64,000 bases of DNA from Flagellimonas maritima (GCF_003269425.1 NZ_CP030104.1:1855501-1919500), one strand, 5' to 3'; counted from the first letter of the stretch, positions 8,197-17,487 are shown. The notes: generated from the letters alone by a model not told the origin. Program-made: numbers and translations.

Positions 8197-8745
8197 GTGG
8201 AACTTTATCCGTATATAAAATCACTTCATCTTATTTTTGTTGTCACATGGTTTGCGGGCTTGTTTTATATTCCCAGACTGTTCATTTATCATATTGAAGC
8301 ATCACAAAAGCCGTCACCGGAGAAAGAAATATTATCGGACCAACTTAGACTGATGACCAAGCGCTTATGGTACATTATTACATGGCCTTCTGCGGTCTTA
8401 TGTACAGTATTCGCCGTTTGGTTGCTCATAATAATGCCAGCTTGGCTGCAACAACCATGGATGCATGTAAAACTTGTATTTGTAGTACTGCTAATTGGAT
8501 ACCATTTAAAGTGCCATAAAATTTTTAGACAGCTACAAAAGGATGAAATCAGCTATACTCCGCGCTTCATGCGGATTTGGAACGAGGGGGCTACGCTTAT
8601 TCTTTTTGCGATAGTTTTTTTGGTTGTCTTAAAAAACGCTTTCAATTGGATTTATGGAGTGATCGGTATTTTCGTTCTGGCAATTCTGTTAATGCTTGGA
8701 ATCCGTCTTTACAAAAGAATTAGGGATAAGAACCCAAATGCCTGA
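8197..8745 (+). CDS. hemJ: Protoporphyrinogen IX oxidase HemJ-like membrane protein
   Basis: A 182-residue protein with five or so membrane helices matching the HemJ (UPF0093) family, which oxidises protoporphyrinogen IX to protoporphyrin IX in haem synthesis. Visible motifs are SLHLIFVVTWFAGLFYIPRL with the conserved His11, IYH in the following loop, and MHVKL with the conserved lysine. Length is normal for the family. The GTG start at 8197 is chosen because it places the conserved His at the usual distance from the N-terminus. It is followed by a 358-bp gap and a sensor kinase, so no haem operon is visible. Confidence 0.85.
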   Translation: MELYPYIKSLHLIFVVTWFAGLFYIPRLFIYHIEASQKPSPEKEILSDQLRLMTKRLWYIITWPSAVLCTVFAVWLLIIMPAWLQQPWMHVKLVFVVLLIGYHLKCHKIFRQLQKDEISYTPRFMRIWNEGATLILFAIVFLVVLKNAFNWIYGVIGIFVLAILLMLGIRLYKRIRDKNPNA

Positions 8746-8960
8746 TAAAATATAAAGCTCAAAGTTAAACTCAAGTGCAATTTTATAAATATGTTGGAAC
8801 TGCAGTTGAGCACTGGAGCGTTTCTATGCATCCAATCAATTCTTTGGACCAACGACATCCTTTAGCGCAGCACTTGAAGTTTTGGGAAAATTTATAGACC
8901 GGAATCGTTTCTATAAAATTGGACTCAGATTTGAAATTGAACTTGCTCAACCCCAATATC

Positions 8961-9050
8961 TGAGTTTGAACTTTGCATTTGCATTTGCATTTGAGTTTGA
9001 GTTTGGGTTTGAGCTTTGTATTTGAGTTTGAACTTTGAGTTTGAGTTTGC
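8961..9050. repeat. Hexamer-type tandem repeat (TTTGAG/TTTGCA)
   Basis: About 15 degenerate 6-bp units, mainly TTTGAG, TTTGCA and TTTGAA, in the 358-bp gap between hemJ and the histidine kinase. The last units merge with the TTTG of a probable promoter at 9053. The gap upstream of it (8746-8960) shows no supportable gene. Confidence 0.85.
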
Positions 9051-9052
9051 TT

Positions 9053-9084
9053 TTTGAGCCTGGTTCGATAATTGCGTAAATTTA
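9053..9084 (+). promoter_or_regulatory. Promoter of the histidine kinase gene
   Basis: TTTG (9053-9056), a 20-base spacer and TAAATTTA (9077-9084) match the Flavobacterium consensus TTG-N17-23-TAnnTTTG with one mismatch. Transcription would start about 10-15 bases before the TTG start codon at 9104, leaving a very short leader. The -33 box is the last unit of the hexamer repeat, so changes in repeat number could alter this promoter. Confidence 0.5.
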
Positions 9085-9103
9085 TGCTCAAATAAGAATA
9101 AAC

Positions 9104-10552
9104 TTGTTCAGAAAGCTCTCCCTAAGATCTCGCATTTTCTTCACTATGATACTGTTGGTGCTCATAGCTTCCGTATTAATTGCAGGAGTGACCATTTACC
9201 AGTATAGGGAACAGAGCAAGGATTACCATGAGGATCGATTGGAGCGCAAGGAAGAACAGATTCTTCAAAGCATTAACTATGTCTTAAAAGAGACCACATA
9301 TCCTGAAACTACAGAAAATCTCCAATATATTTTCAAGGATGAAATCTATAAAATATCAGATGTACAAAATGTCCCCTTTAATATTTATGACCTTGAAGGA
9401 GGGCTGATTCGTAGTTCCCGTCCCAGTTTTGAAATCGACTCTATTTCCAATTGTCTTGATGCCAATATCTTGAACAACCTTTTGGCAAACCCCGATAAAA
9501 GATATGTGGAGGAAAAATCTGCTGCAGGGGATAATTACAAGGCTTCTTACACCTATATAAACGATACCAAATTTAAGCCCATTGGTATAATGAACCTTCC
9601 TTATTTTGAAGACAATACATTTAATAATATGGAACTGAGGGAGTTTCTTTTTAGACTGGCAGGGGTATATCTATTGATGTTGCTTTCTGCAGTAATCCTG
9701 GCGTACTTCATTTCAAAATATATTACACGTTCATTACAGACGGTTTCAGATATGATGACGCAGACCGATTTGACAAGAAGAAATAAAAAAATCTTTATAA
9801 AAGATACTAGTGAGGAAATTGGAAAACTGGTGGATTCTTACAACGGAATGATTGATGAGCTAGAAGAAAGCGCTGTAAAGCTGGCACGTAGTGAGCGAGA
9901 ACAAGCCTGGCGGGAAATGGCCAAACAAGTAGCGCACGAAATCAAGAATCCATTGACCCCGTTACGCTTGACCGTGCAAAGTTTTGAAAGAAAGTTTAAC
10001 CCAAACGACCCTGAAGCCGAATCCAAGATCAAGGAATTTTCCAAAACGTTGATACAACAAATTGACACTATGAGCAGTATTGCCTCGGCTTTTTCAAATT
10101 TTGCAAAGATGCCCGCTCAACAGAACGAAACGTTAAACGTTGTCAAAATCGTTAAGCTGGCATTGGATATTTTCAATGAAGACTACATTCACTTTATTTC
10201 GGACGAAGAGGAAATTATAGCAAAATTGGACCGAACACAATTGATACGTGTAGTCACAAATTTGGTTAAAAACGCCATTCAAGCATTACCGGAGATAGCA
10301 TCACCAAGGATATTGGTTACAGTTGCTTCCGAAGGAAACCAAGTTAAGATTTCAGTGGCCGATAACGGTATAGGAATAGCTGATGAGTTCAAGGAAAAGA
10401 TTTTTGAGCCCAAGTTCACTTCCAAAACAAGCGGGATGGGTCTTGGTTTGGGAATGGTAAAAAATATTGTTGAGAATTATAATGGATCTATACGCTTTAC
10501 ATCGCAGGTCAATAAAGGAACTGTATTTACCGTAAAGTTCCCAAAAGAATAA
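9104..10552 (+). CDS. HAMP-domain sensor histidine kinase
   Basis: 482 residues. A first membrane helix (10-33) is followed by an extracytoplasmic sensor region (34-180), a second helix (182-204), a HAMP linker (205-258) and a kinase core. The phosphorylatable His278 is in [13 protein letters not shown], a form typical of NtrY-like kinases. The ATPase domain shows [12 protein letters not shown] (N box), DNGIGI (G1) and GMGLGLGMV (G2). The start is TTG at 9104, supported by a promoter just upstream. No response regulator gene is adjacent, so it is an orphan kinase here; the signal is unknown. Confidence 0.88.
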   Translation: MFRKLSLRSRIFFTMILLVLIASVLIAGVTIYQYREQSKDYHEDRLERKEEQILQSINYVLKETTYPETTENLQYIFKDEIYKISDVQNVPFNIYDLEGGLIRSSRPSFEIDSISNCLDANILNNLLANPDKRYVEEKSAAGDNYKASYTYINDTKFKPIGIMNLPYFEDNTFNNMELREFLFRLAGVYLLMLLSAVILAYFISKYITRSLQTVSDMMTQTDLTRRNKKIFIKDTSEEIGKLVDSYNGMIDELEESAVKLARSEREQAWREMAKQVAHEIKNPLTPLRLTVQSFERKFNPNDPEAESKIKEFSKTLIQQIDTMSSIASAFSNFAKMPAQQNETLNVVKIVKLALDIFNEDYIHFISDEEEIIAKLDRTQLIRVVTNLVKNAIQALPEIASPRILVTVASEGNQVKISVADNGIGIADEFKEKIFEPKFTSKTSGMGLGLGMVKNIVENYNGSIRFTSQVNKGTVFTVKFPKE

Positions 10553-10601
10553 AAAACACCAAAAAAAGAATTAAGGTCAGGTTCAATAAAAACAGTTTCA
10601 A

Positions 10602-11384
10602 ATGAATTACGAAAATATCTATATCGAAGAAGAGAATGCTATCGCAACAATACTAATTAACCGCCCAAAAAAACTGAACGCCCTTAACAAAAGAACCATA
10701 GAAGAATTGCACGTAGCATTTAAGGAACTTGATGCTGACGAAAAGATCAAGGTTATTGTCATAACCGGTACTGGGGAAAAGGCTTTTGTAGCAGGTGCCG
10801 ATATTTCAGAGTTTGCGGATTTTTCAGTAAAAGATGGAGGGCGATTGGCTGCAGAAGGGCAAAGCATACTTTTTGATTTTGTGGAAAATCTCTCCACGCC
10901 CGTTATTGCTGCAATTAACGGATTTGCATTGGGCGGTGGATTGGAATTGGCCATGTCGTGCCATTTTAGACTCGCAAGTTCCAATGCCAAAATGGGATTG
11001 CCAGAAGTTTCTTTGGGAGTAATACCCGGTTATGGGGGTACACAGCGTCTACCACAGTTGATTGGAAAAGGTAGGGCCATGGAGCTAATTATGACTGCGG
11101 GAATGATCGATGCAGACAAAGCTTTAGCCTACGGATTGGTCAACCATGTAGTGCCCCAAGAGGAATTATTGCCTCTTTCTCTTAAAATTGCGAGCAGGAT
11201 ATCGAATAACTCCTCAGTTGCCATAAAATATGCAATAAATGCCGTAAATGCTGGTTTTAAGTATGATGAAAATGGCTATGCCACGGAAATCGACGCTTTT
11301 GGAAAATGCTTCGGCACCAATGACTTTAAAGAAGGCACTACCGCTTTTTTGGACAAACGAAAAGCAGATTTTCCCGGTTCATAG
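10602..11384 (+). CDS. Enoyl-CoA hydratase / crotonase family protein
   Basis: 260 residues, the normal length for crotonase. The oxyanion-hole segments AFVAGADISEF (about 60-70) and NGFALGGGLELA (about 105-117) and the catalytic glutamate region MGLPEVSLGVIPGYGGTQRL (about 128-147) are intact, consistent with a true 2-enoyl-CoA hydratase acting in fatty-acid or hydroxybutyryl-CoA metabolism. The exact chain-length specificity cannot be read. It follows the histidine kinase by 49 bases and precedes a secreted protein by 24 bases, so the three may be co-transcribed, ending at the terminator near 13030. Confidence 0.9.
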   Translation: MNYENIYIEEENAIATILINRPKKLNALNKRTIEELHVAFKELDADEKIKVIVITGTGEKAFVAGADISEFADFSVKDGGRLAAEGQSILFDFVENLSTPVIAAINGFALGGGLELAMSCHFRLASSNAKMGLPEVSLGVIPGYGGTQRLPQLIGKGRAMELIMTAGMIDADKALAYGLVNHVVPQEELLPLSLKIASRISNNSSVAIKYAINAVNAGFKYDENGYATEIDAFGKCFGTNDFKEGTTAFLDKRKADFPGS

Positions 11385-11408
11385 CTGTTGGTCTAACCAA
11401 ACCAGACT

Positions 11409-12962
11409 ATGATGAAACAAAGATTTTTAATGTTGATCCTTTTTTTATACTGGATCATGGGAACTACCCAAAAAATGCCTGTATCCTATGATTTTGGAGA
11501 AAAATTCAACGATCGGCATCGCTATTCAAATTTGTTGACTATTGCAGAAGACGGAGAAGGTGGCTATATATTGGTGCGGGGATACTTTCAAGGAATCATC
11601 TTGAAGCCAAAAGGCTATTTGATAGAACGCTACAATAGTAACTTAGAACTGGTCTCCGAGTATAATTATAAGCTCAAAGGACTTGATTTTGTTGAGGGTT
11701 TCTTAAAAAACGGACAGTTAAATCTTTTGTTTCTCAACTATGACTATGAGCGTGGCCAGTATGAATATTGGGTTCACAGCAGTCCCATCACAGCATTTGA
11801 TTTTAAACCCAAAAGATTGCTTTCAATAGCTTCTGAAGAGGTCAGGGACCCTGTGGGGAAGAACTATTATAACCGAAATTTTTCAACTGGTTTTTCAACA
11901 GCTATACTTTTTGATCAAGAAAAAACAGGATTTGTTATCAGTACTCATCATAAAAAGGGAAAGAACAATAAGCATATTATCCATCTATACGATACGGCCC
12001 TAAACAAAAAGTTTGAACATGACTTTTCATACGAGATAGAAGAAAAGAACTATGCCTTTGAAAATATCGCTATAGCAAAGGATTTGCAAACGGCATACAT
12101 TATTGGCAAAGCTTATTTTAAAAAGAAACGTTTTAGGGTTGATGAAAGAAAATTTCAGTACGAATTGATAAAGGTTTCGAGCAATGGAAGCCAAACACAG
12201 TCGTTTGATGACCCAGAAAAGTATTCAGAAGGATTATTTCCTGTTTTGATTAAAGACAGACTGGTCTGTACAGGTTTCTATGCGGATAGAAAGGATAATC
12301 GATATAATGGAATTGCTTATTTTGATGTTAACCCACTATCCTTGGATATCAATATAAAAAAATACAATCCATTTTCGCAACAGTTTATGGAAGATAAATT
12401 TGGTAGGGATGAAGACAAGGAAATAAAAAATCTTGTTTTTAAAGGGGTTGAAGTTGCGTCACAGGGAGAAATCTTTTTTAATGCCGAAGAATATTTTGTG
12501 ACCAACAGCCTGGAAGTTACAGGAGCTGGACAGCGTGTAAAAGTGGAAAGATATCATCACAACGATATTGTCAGTGTAAAGTTAACGACCAATGGTGACA
12601 TGGAGTGGGCCAGAAACATAAATAAAGCTGAGGTAACCCAAGGAGATGGTGCTTATGCCTCATACAGTTCTTATGCCAAGGATGGAAACACCTATTTCTT
12701 TATTTGTACTGCTTCGGAAAATCCACAATTGATCAATAATGAACGTCTTATCTTCAAACAAGGTCTCAGTAGGAACAGGAACGTTTTTATGATTTCTTTG
12801 GATGAAAATGGCAAAATGGACTATGAGAAAATTATTGATAACCAAGAAGCGAGACTTCCATTAATGGTCTCAAAACCACTTAAGGACGAAGAAGAGAATA
12901 AAATGCTTTTTTACGCCAAAAGAGGCAACAAAAAACAATTGGTAAAGGTGAACTTTAAATAG
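11409..12962 (+). CDS. Exported protein of unknown function, predicted propeller-like
   Basis: A 517-residue protein with a signal peptide (MKQRFLMLILFLYWIMGTTQ). I do not recognise the family. The sequence alternates short beta-strand stretches with GGYILVRGYFQG, DLQTAYIIGKAYF and GDMEWARNINK segments. The latter resemble the repeat edges of bacterial outer-surface propellers that narrate stored values, so an all-beta propeller fold is an inference. No catalytic motif was found. It is probably co-transcribed with the enoyl-CoA hydratase and closes the operon. Confidence 0.75.
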   Translation: MMKQRFLMLILFLYWIMGTTQKMPVSYDFGEKFNDRHRYSNLLTIAEDGEGGYILVRGYFQGIILKPKGYLIERYNSNLELVSEYNYKLKGLDFVEGFLKNGQLNLLFLNYDYERGQYEYWVHSSPITAFDFKPKRLLSIASEEVRDPVGKNYYNRNFSTGFSTAILFDQEKTGFVISTHHKKGKNNKHIIHLYDTALNKKFEHDFSYEIEEKNYAFENIAIAKDLQTAYIIGKAYFKKKRFRVDERKFQYELIKVSSNGSQTQSFDDPEKYSEGLFPVLIKDRLVCTGFYADRKDNRYNGIAYFDVNPLSLDINIKKYNPFSQQFMEDKFGRDEDKEIKNLVFKGVEVASQGEIFFNAEEYFVTNSLEVTGAGQRVKVERYHHNDIVSVKLTTNGDMEWARNINKAEVTQGDGAYASYSSYAKDGNTYFFICTASENPQLINNERLIFKQGLSRNRNVFMISLDENGKMDYEKIIDNQEARLPLMVSKPLKDEEENKMLFYAKRGNKKQLVKVNFK

Positions 12963-12996
12963 GGAAAACAATTTACAACATCTGAAGTTTCAGAAC

Positions 12997-13032
12997 AATG
13001 AAGAAGACCTCCAATTGGAGGTCTTCTTCATT
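12997..13032 (+). terminator. Terminator hairpin, perfect 36-bp palindrome
   Basis: A perfectly self-complementary 36-base sequence centred on CCAATTGG (arms AATGAAGAAGACCTCC / GGAGGTCTTCTTCATT) lies 34 bases after the stop of the preceding gene. The U-tract is weak (TTCTTCATT), so it may act mainly as a transcript end and stabilising hairpin. The remainder of 13033-13250 shows nothing. Confidence 0.7.
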
Positions 13033-13250
13033 ATATAAAGTTAGCAGATTCTATTTAAGGCCCATCCATTTAATTGTATGGTATTATAAGTTCAGGTTTC
13101 AATAAGAATAAACAGGTCATGATGATAATATATCCAAATAACTATAAGAAAACACTTTCAATAAATGTAACACATCAATTCAATAAGAGCATTCATCAAA
13201 TCATATACTTATTTGGTCAATTCACCTATAAATAAATTAATGGAGCGGTA

Positions 13251-13258
13251 TACTTTTG
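13251..13258 (+). promoter_or_regulatory. -7 promoter element (TACTTTTG)
   Basis: A perfect match to the Bacteroidota TAnnTTTG element 25 bases before the ATG of the collagen-like lipoprotein. No convincing TTG box at the right -33 distance was seen. Confidence 0.45.
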
Positions 13259-13283
13259 AACTTAACCCATTAAACAATTATTT

Positions 13284-13976
13284 ATGAAAACTATTAAATT
13301 ATTTAAAACTTTCTTTTTGTGCATTGCAATGATATTGGTTTCATGTTCTGGTGAAGATGGTACTGACGGTGATCCTGGAGAAAGTATAACAGGAGATCCT
13401 GGCGCAGATGGAATCAGTTGTTGGGATCTTAACGGCAATGGTCTAGGTGACGGTAAAGAAGACGTGAACGAAGATGGCAATTATGATGCTCTTGACTGTC
13501 AAGGGGATACTGGTACATCTGGTCAAGATGGCAATGCCAATGTTCAAAAGTTCGATACGCTGCTGGACGGTTTTTCTGGGTCCGAATTACGACTTACAAT
13601 GCCTATTCCCCTAGAGGAGCAGGATAACTACGCTTTTTTCTTTTACATTAAATATATTGATTTTGATACACAGACACAATTATGGTATACAGTGCCAGGC
13701 CACTTGCGAGGTAACGAAATATATGCAAGAGTATACTATTTTGCTAATAAGGCAGATTTCGATTTCGATTACGATATTGAGGTAAATTTTTACAATACTG
13801 AGGATGATAGTGAACATATAGTACAAGATGGAGAATATTCATTGTTCAGAATAGTGGCCATAGAGTATAGTGGCCTGGGAGCCAAAGCCAATAAAACGAG
13901 TCTTGAGTCAACACTGAAAGCTGCAGGAGTAGACACCAACGATTATAACGCAGTAGCCAATTACTTTGGATTGTAA
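13284..13976 (+). CDS. Lipoprotein with collagen-like and calcium-binding-like segments
   Basis: 230 residues. The signal peptide ends in a lipobox (ILVS-C20), with SGEDG after the cysteine, acidic as in Bacteroidota surface-export signals. Residues about 21-45 form Gly-X-Y collagen-like triplets (GEDGTDGDPG), followed by an Asp/Asn-rich DLNGNGLGDGKEDVNEDG segment that resembles calcium-binding thrombospondin-type or EF-like loops, and a second short GDTGTSGQDGN collagen-like piece. The C-terminal 150 residues are acidic, aromatic-rich and unrecognised. It is a single-gene unit with its own promoter and terminator. A surface structural role is inferred. Confidence 0.8.
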   Translation: MKTIKLFKTFFLCIAMILVSCSGEDGTDGDPGESITGDPGADGISCWDLNGNGLGDGKEDVNEDGNYDALDCQGDTGTSGQDGNANVQKFDTLLDGFSGSELRLTMPIPLEEQDNYAFFFYIKYIDFDTQTQLWYTVPGHLRGNEIYARVYYFANKADFDFDYDIEVNFYNTEDDSEHIVQDGEYSLFRIVAIEYSGLGAKANKTSLESTLKAAGVDTNDYNAVANYFGL

Positions 13977-14026
13977 TAAATAGATTTAGCTAACTAATTT
14001 TATATCATTTTTAAATTAATCAATTG

Positions 14027-14057
14027 AAAAGCTGGGCATTCGCCCAGCTTTTTTTTA
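14027..14057 (+). terminator. Rho-independent terminator
   Basis: Stem AAGCTGGGC / GCCCAGCTT with a 4-nt loop followed by eight T residues, about 50 bases after the collagen-like lipoprotein stop. Confidence 0.92.
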
Positions 14058-14099
14058 TGGAATAACGCTCAAACAAAATCTAATATTGGAAATTATCCA

Positions 14100-14107
14100 T
14101 AAATTTG
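14100..14107 (+). promoter_or_regulatory. -7 promoter element (TAAATTTG)
   Basis: A perfect TAnnTTTG match 15 bases before the ATG of the radical SAM gene, just after the upstream terminator. The -33 partner is not clear. Confidence 0.4.
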
Positions 14108-14122
14108 GAATAAATCCAATAA

Positions 14123-15196
14123 ATGAAATATAAAGAATTCCTCAAAGGTCGTGGAGCCCAAAAAAATACATCCAATAAGTTCCTTCAACATATATATGAA
14201 ATGCGCGAGGATTTTTTGGAATTCTGCCATTTGGAAGGTGAAGAAGCCGAGAGCAATAAGACCCAATATATTCCCATATTTCCAAAAACCATAGTTAACA
14301 AAGTCGATAGCCCAGATGTTGGGATGGCCTATTCCATGAACCCATACCAAGGTTGTGAGCATGGATGTATCTACTGTTATGCCCGCAACGCCCACGAATA
14401 TTGGGGATATAGTGCAGGATTGGATTTTGAACGGAAAATTCTTGTGAAAAAATCTGCTCCCAAATTATTGGAAGCTAAAATAAAGCATAAGAACTGGAAA
14501 GCGCAGACCATAGTAATGTCCGGAAATACCGATTGTTACCAACCCGCCGAGAAAAAATTTGAAATTACAAGAAAATGTCTTGAAGTATTTTTAAAGTATA
14601 GACACCCAGTAGGCATCATCACCAAAAATGCCTTAGTGCTTCGGGATCTGGATATTTTAAAAGAACTGAACGCCCATCAATTGGTTGGCGTGAACATTTC
14701 GGTAACGTCACTTTCAGAAAAGACAAGAAGGAAATTAGAACCAAGAACGGCATCAATCCAAAAGCGATTGAAGACCATTAACGTATTATCAGAAAATAAA
14801 ATTCCTGTTAATGCTATGCTGGCTCCGATGATTCCCGGAATCAATAGCCACGAATTGTTAAAACTGGCCAAAACGGTTGCTGACAATGGCGCATTATCCT
14901 TTGCTTTCACCGTAGTTCGCCTCAATGGCGCCATAGGCCAAATATTTACAGATTGGATTAAAAAAGCAATGCCCGATAGAGCCGAAAAGGTATTGCATCT
15001 TATCCAAGATTGCCACGGGGGCTCAATCAATGACAGTCGTTTTGGAATACGCAATAGGGGCGAAGGTAAAATAGCGACCCAAATTCATGATATGGCAAAA
15101 TTGGCAAGACATCTTTATTTTAAGGATAAGAGTTTTCCCAAACTAAATAAGAACATGCACGAGCAGTATAAGGATGGTCAAATGAAATTGTTTTAA
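14123..15196 (+). CDS. PA0069-family radical SAM protein
   Basis: 357 residues. The N-terminus contains KGRGAQ, and the radical SAM cluster motif is C78-EHG-C82-IY-C85 followed by YARNAHEYWGYSAGLDFE, diagnostic of the PA0069 subfamily (related in sequence to spore photoproduct lyase). It should bind a [4Fe-4S] cluster and cleave S-adenosylmethionine; the substrate is not known. The central ISVTSLSEKTRRKLEPRTA segment is also typical of the family. It is a single gene between a strong upstream terminator and the DGPF gene 100 bases downstream. Confidence 0.9.
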   Translation: MKYKEFLKGRGAQKNTSNKFLQHIYEMREDFLEFCHLEGEEAESNKTQYIPIFPKTIVNKVDSPDVGMAYSMNPYQGCEHGCIYCYARNAHEYWGYSAGLDFERKILVKKSAPKLLEAKIKHKNWKAQTIVMSGNTDCYQPAEKKFEITRKCLEVFLKYRHPVGIITKNALVLRDLDILKELNAHQLVGVNISVTSLSEKTRRKLEPRTASIQKRLKTINVLSENKIPVNAMLAPMIPGINSHELLKLAKTVADNGALSFAFTVVRLNGAIGQIFTDWIKKAMPDRAEKVLHLIQDCHGGSINDSRFGIRNRGEGKIATQIHDMAKLARHLYFKDKSFPKLNKNMHEQYKDGQMKLF

Positions 15197-15296
15197 TAAA
15201 TTTAGAAAGATTGTCCAATGCAGTATTTTGTTTTCGTCATTAAAAATGTAAACAAAGTATAAATCAGTCTGTGCTGCAGGCATAAAACCAAAATCG

Positions 15297-15656
15297 ATGA
15301 GTAATTTTTTGTATTTATTTAGAGGGGGAGAAAAAGCGTATCAAAAATTATCCCAAGAAGAAAAACAAGCTCACATGCAAGTGTGGGGAAAGTGGATGGG
15401 GGGACTAAAAGAAAAAGGCCAACTTTTGGACGGTCTCCCCTTGGCAGAGGATGGAAAAGTGGTTCATAAAAAAGGGGAGCTGGTCACCAATGGGCCTTTT
15501 GCAGAAGGAGCAGAAGTCGTTGGCGGTTATCTAATAGTTTCGGCCAAGGACATAGATGAAGCTGTGGAAATGTCCAAAGCATGTCCCATCTTTGATTATG
15601 ATGGCAGTTTTGTAGAGGTACGGGAGATAATTACCATGGACCATGACCAGCACTAG
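15297..15656 (+). CDS. YCII-related DGPF-domain protein
   Basis: 119 residues with the YCII/DGPF fold signature: FLYLFRGGE at the N-terminus, MGGLKEKGQLLDGLPL, TNGPFAEGAEVVGGYLIV (the DGPF-type motif, here NGPF) and EAVEMSKACPIF. The domain is a ferredoxin-like alpha/beta barrel of unclear chemistry. In many bacteria DGPF proteins are encoded beside ECF42 sigma factors, and one follows here by 49 bases on the same strand, so the two are very likely an operon. ATG start. Confidence 0.88.
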   Translation: MSNFLYLFRGGEKAYQKLSQEEKQAHMQVWGKWMGGLKEKGQLLDGLPLAEDGKVVHKKGELVTNGPFAEGAEVVGGYLIVSAKDIDEAVEMSKACPIFDYDGSFVEVREIITMDHDQH

Positions 15657-15705
15657 GATTATTGAAGTTTTTAAAGCTCGGTGCTGATCGGGCCTTTGTA
15701 TTTGT

Positions 15706-16986
15706 ATGCAAGAAAAAAACCTGACCAATACGCTTGACCACCTTTTCCGAAACGAATATGGGAAGGTGGTCGCTGTATTGACCAACAAATTCGGAATTTC
15801 CCATTTGGAGCAGATTGAAGACGCTGCCCAAGATACTTTTCTGAAGGCCATGCAGGTATGGGCCTATAAATCTGTTCCGGATAATCCCACAGCTTGGTTG
15901 TATCGTGTTGCCCAAAATTCTTTAATAGACTTTTTGCGCAGGGAAAAGAAGATGGATTTCCTTGGGGATACTATACTCAGTGAAAAAACTACTTCAGAGA
16001 ACATAGTTTCTCTTGATGATACTATTACGGACAGTCAATTGAAGATGATTTTTGCGTGTTGCCATCCCTCGCTATCCCAAGAACATCAAATAATACTCAG
16101 TTTAAAATTGATTGGCGGTTTCAGCAATAGGGAATTGGCCGAAGCCTTATTAAAAAAAGAAGAAACTGTTGCAAAATCATTTACACGCGCCAAAAAGAAA
16201 TTTAGGGAAGAAGTTCAGTTTTTGCAGATCCCCGTGCAAATGGGACTACAGTCCAGACTCTTCATGGTACTACAGGTCATTTATTTATTGTTTTCCGAAG
16301 GTTACTCGGCAACTACGGGATCTCTAATATTGAAAAAAGATATCTGTTATGAATCTTTGCGACTGGCATTGCTGCTACAAAAAAATAAATATTGCAAGCA
16401 TCCCAATCTTGAAGCACTTATTGCATTAATGTGTTTTCATGCGTCCCGCTTTGATGCACGTATGAATGATAAAAGGGAGTTGGTTACGCTAGAGCATCAA
16501 AACAGGTCCCGCTACAATGAAGAATTGATACAAATCGGGATTTACCATTTGGAAAACTCGGGTACTGCGGATAAAAAACCTTCAAGCTACCACTTGGAAG
16601 CTGCACGTTCCTACTATCATTGCACTGCCAAAACATTTCAAAATACAGATTGGAAAAGTATCTTGTACTTGTACGATGTACAATTGCGCATGCACTATAC
16701 CCCCATGCTAGCCTTGAACAGAATTGTGCCGTTTGCAAAAATCCATGGTGCAGAAGAGGGGCTTATAGAATTACAAAGAACCTCTAATGAAAATGATTTT
16801 AGTACTACTGCCCTATATTTTGCCATTAAGGCCGAGTTGATGTTTGAAACCAACAATCTTGAGAATTATATTCCCACCCTTAATAAAGCCATTGATTTAA
16901 CAGATAATGATTTGATAAAAAAACACCTTGGAAAAAAATTGAAAAGGGGATGTTATGAACTGGGTTTAATCTCAAAATTAAAATGA
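15706..16986 (+). CDS. ECF42-type RNA polymerase sigma factor with C-terminal extension
   Basis: 426 residues. A sigma-2 region (about 8-80, with DAAQDTFLKAMQVWAYKSVPDNPTAWLY in pieces) and a sigma-4 region (about 105-165, LIGGFSNRELAEALLKKEETV) are followed by a long helical extension (about 175-426), the size and layout of ECF group 42 factors whose C-terminus is TPR-like. There is no anti-sigma gene; the group is instead linked to DGPF proteins, as here. It presumably drives transcription of this operon or related stress genes (inference). The 3' end overlaps the convergent GNAT gene by 34 bases. Confidence 0.9.
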   Translation: MQEKNLTNTLDHLFRNEYGKVVAVLTNKFGISHLEQIEDAAQDTFLKAMQVWAYKSVPDNPTAWLYRVAQNSLIDFLRREKKMDFLGDTILSEKTTSENIVSLDDTITDSQLKMIFACCHPSLSQEHQIILSLKLIGGFSNRELAEALLKKEETVAKSFTRAKKKFREEVQFLQIPVQMGLQSRLFMVLQVIYLLFSEGYSATTGSLILKKDICYESLRLALLLQKNKYCKHPNLEALIALMCFHASRFDARMNDKRELVTLEHQNRSRYNEELIQIGIYHLENSGTADKKPSSYHLEAARSYYHCTAKTFQNTDWKSILYLYDVQLRMHYTPMLALNRIVPFAKIHGAEEGLIELQRTSNENDFSTTALYFAIKAELMFETNNLENYIPTLNKAIDLTDNDLIKKHLGKKLKRGCYELGLISKLK

Positions 16987-17411
16987 TCTACTTTTTCACA
17001 CCCTCCAAATACCGATTCGTAAAATGTGATAGCTTGTTTATCCTCAGAATGCGCATCAACAAAAATTGTTGAAACATTATTTTTAGAACATAATTCTTGA
17101 AGATATTGAATTAGTTTTTTCCCGATTCCCTTATTTTGAAATTCGCTCTTTACGGCAATATCGTAGATGTACAATTCACTTTTGTCATTATAATAGCTTT
17201 GTAGTTCATAGGCCGTAAGTCCACCTAAAATTATATCGTTGGCAATAGCGACTATAGCATAAAATTCAGGTTTGGCGATTAGGTTTTGCAAATGATTATC
17301 CGATGCAATTGTAATGTTTTCCTCAAAAACTTCATTTAATAGTGTAATGAGTTTTTTAAAAAGAGAAGAGTCTGTTCTCGACAACCTGATGGTTTGTATT
17401 TTTTCCTTCAT
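16953..17411 (-). CDS. GNAT acetyltransferase resembling AAC(3)-I
   Basis: 152 residues with a GNAT fold. The acetyl-CoA-binding motif A is FQNKGIGKKLIQYL (about 93-106), preceded by ELYIYDIAV. The C-terminal FVDAHSEDKQAITFYESVFG and HFNFEI segments resemble the AAC(3)-I aminoglycoside acetyltransferase group more than generic GNATs. Whether it acetylates aminoglycosides cannot be decided from sequence; environmental homologues are often annotated AAC(3)-I family without resistance data. Its 3' end overlaps the convergent sigma factor gene. Confidence 0.8.
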   Translation of the reverse strand: MKEKIQTIRLSRTDSSLFKKLITLLNEVFEENITIASDNHLQNLIAKPEFYAIVAIANDIILGGLTAYELQSYYNDKSELYIYDIAVKSEFQNKGIGKKLIQYLQELCSKNNVSTIFVDAHSEDKQAITFYESVFGGCEKVDHFNFEIKPSS

Positions 17412-17487
17412 GTTTTAGCCTTTGAACTAGATGTCGTGTTTCTTTCTTGGGATGCTTTTTTCAGGAACTTTTCATTAACCGAGCATA

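Noticed and set aside
8783..9091. Reading frame with KLKPKLKLKCKCKCK on the minus strand
   Set aside because: It is the translated hexamer repeat TTTGAG/TTTGCA and has no other support.
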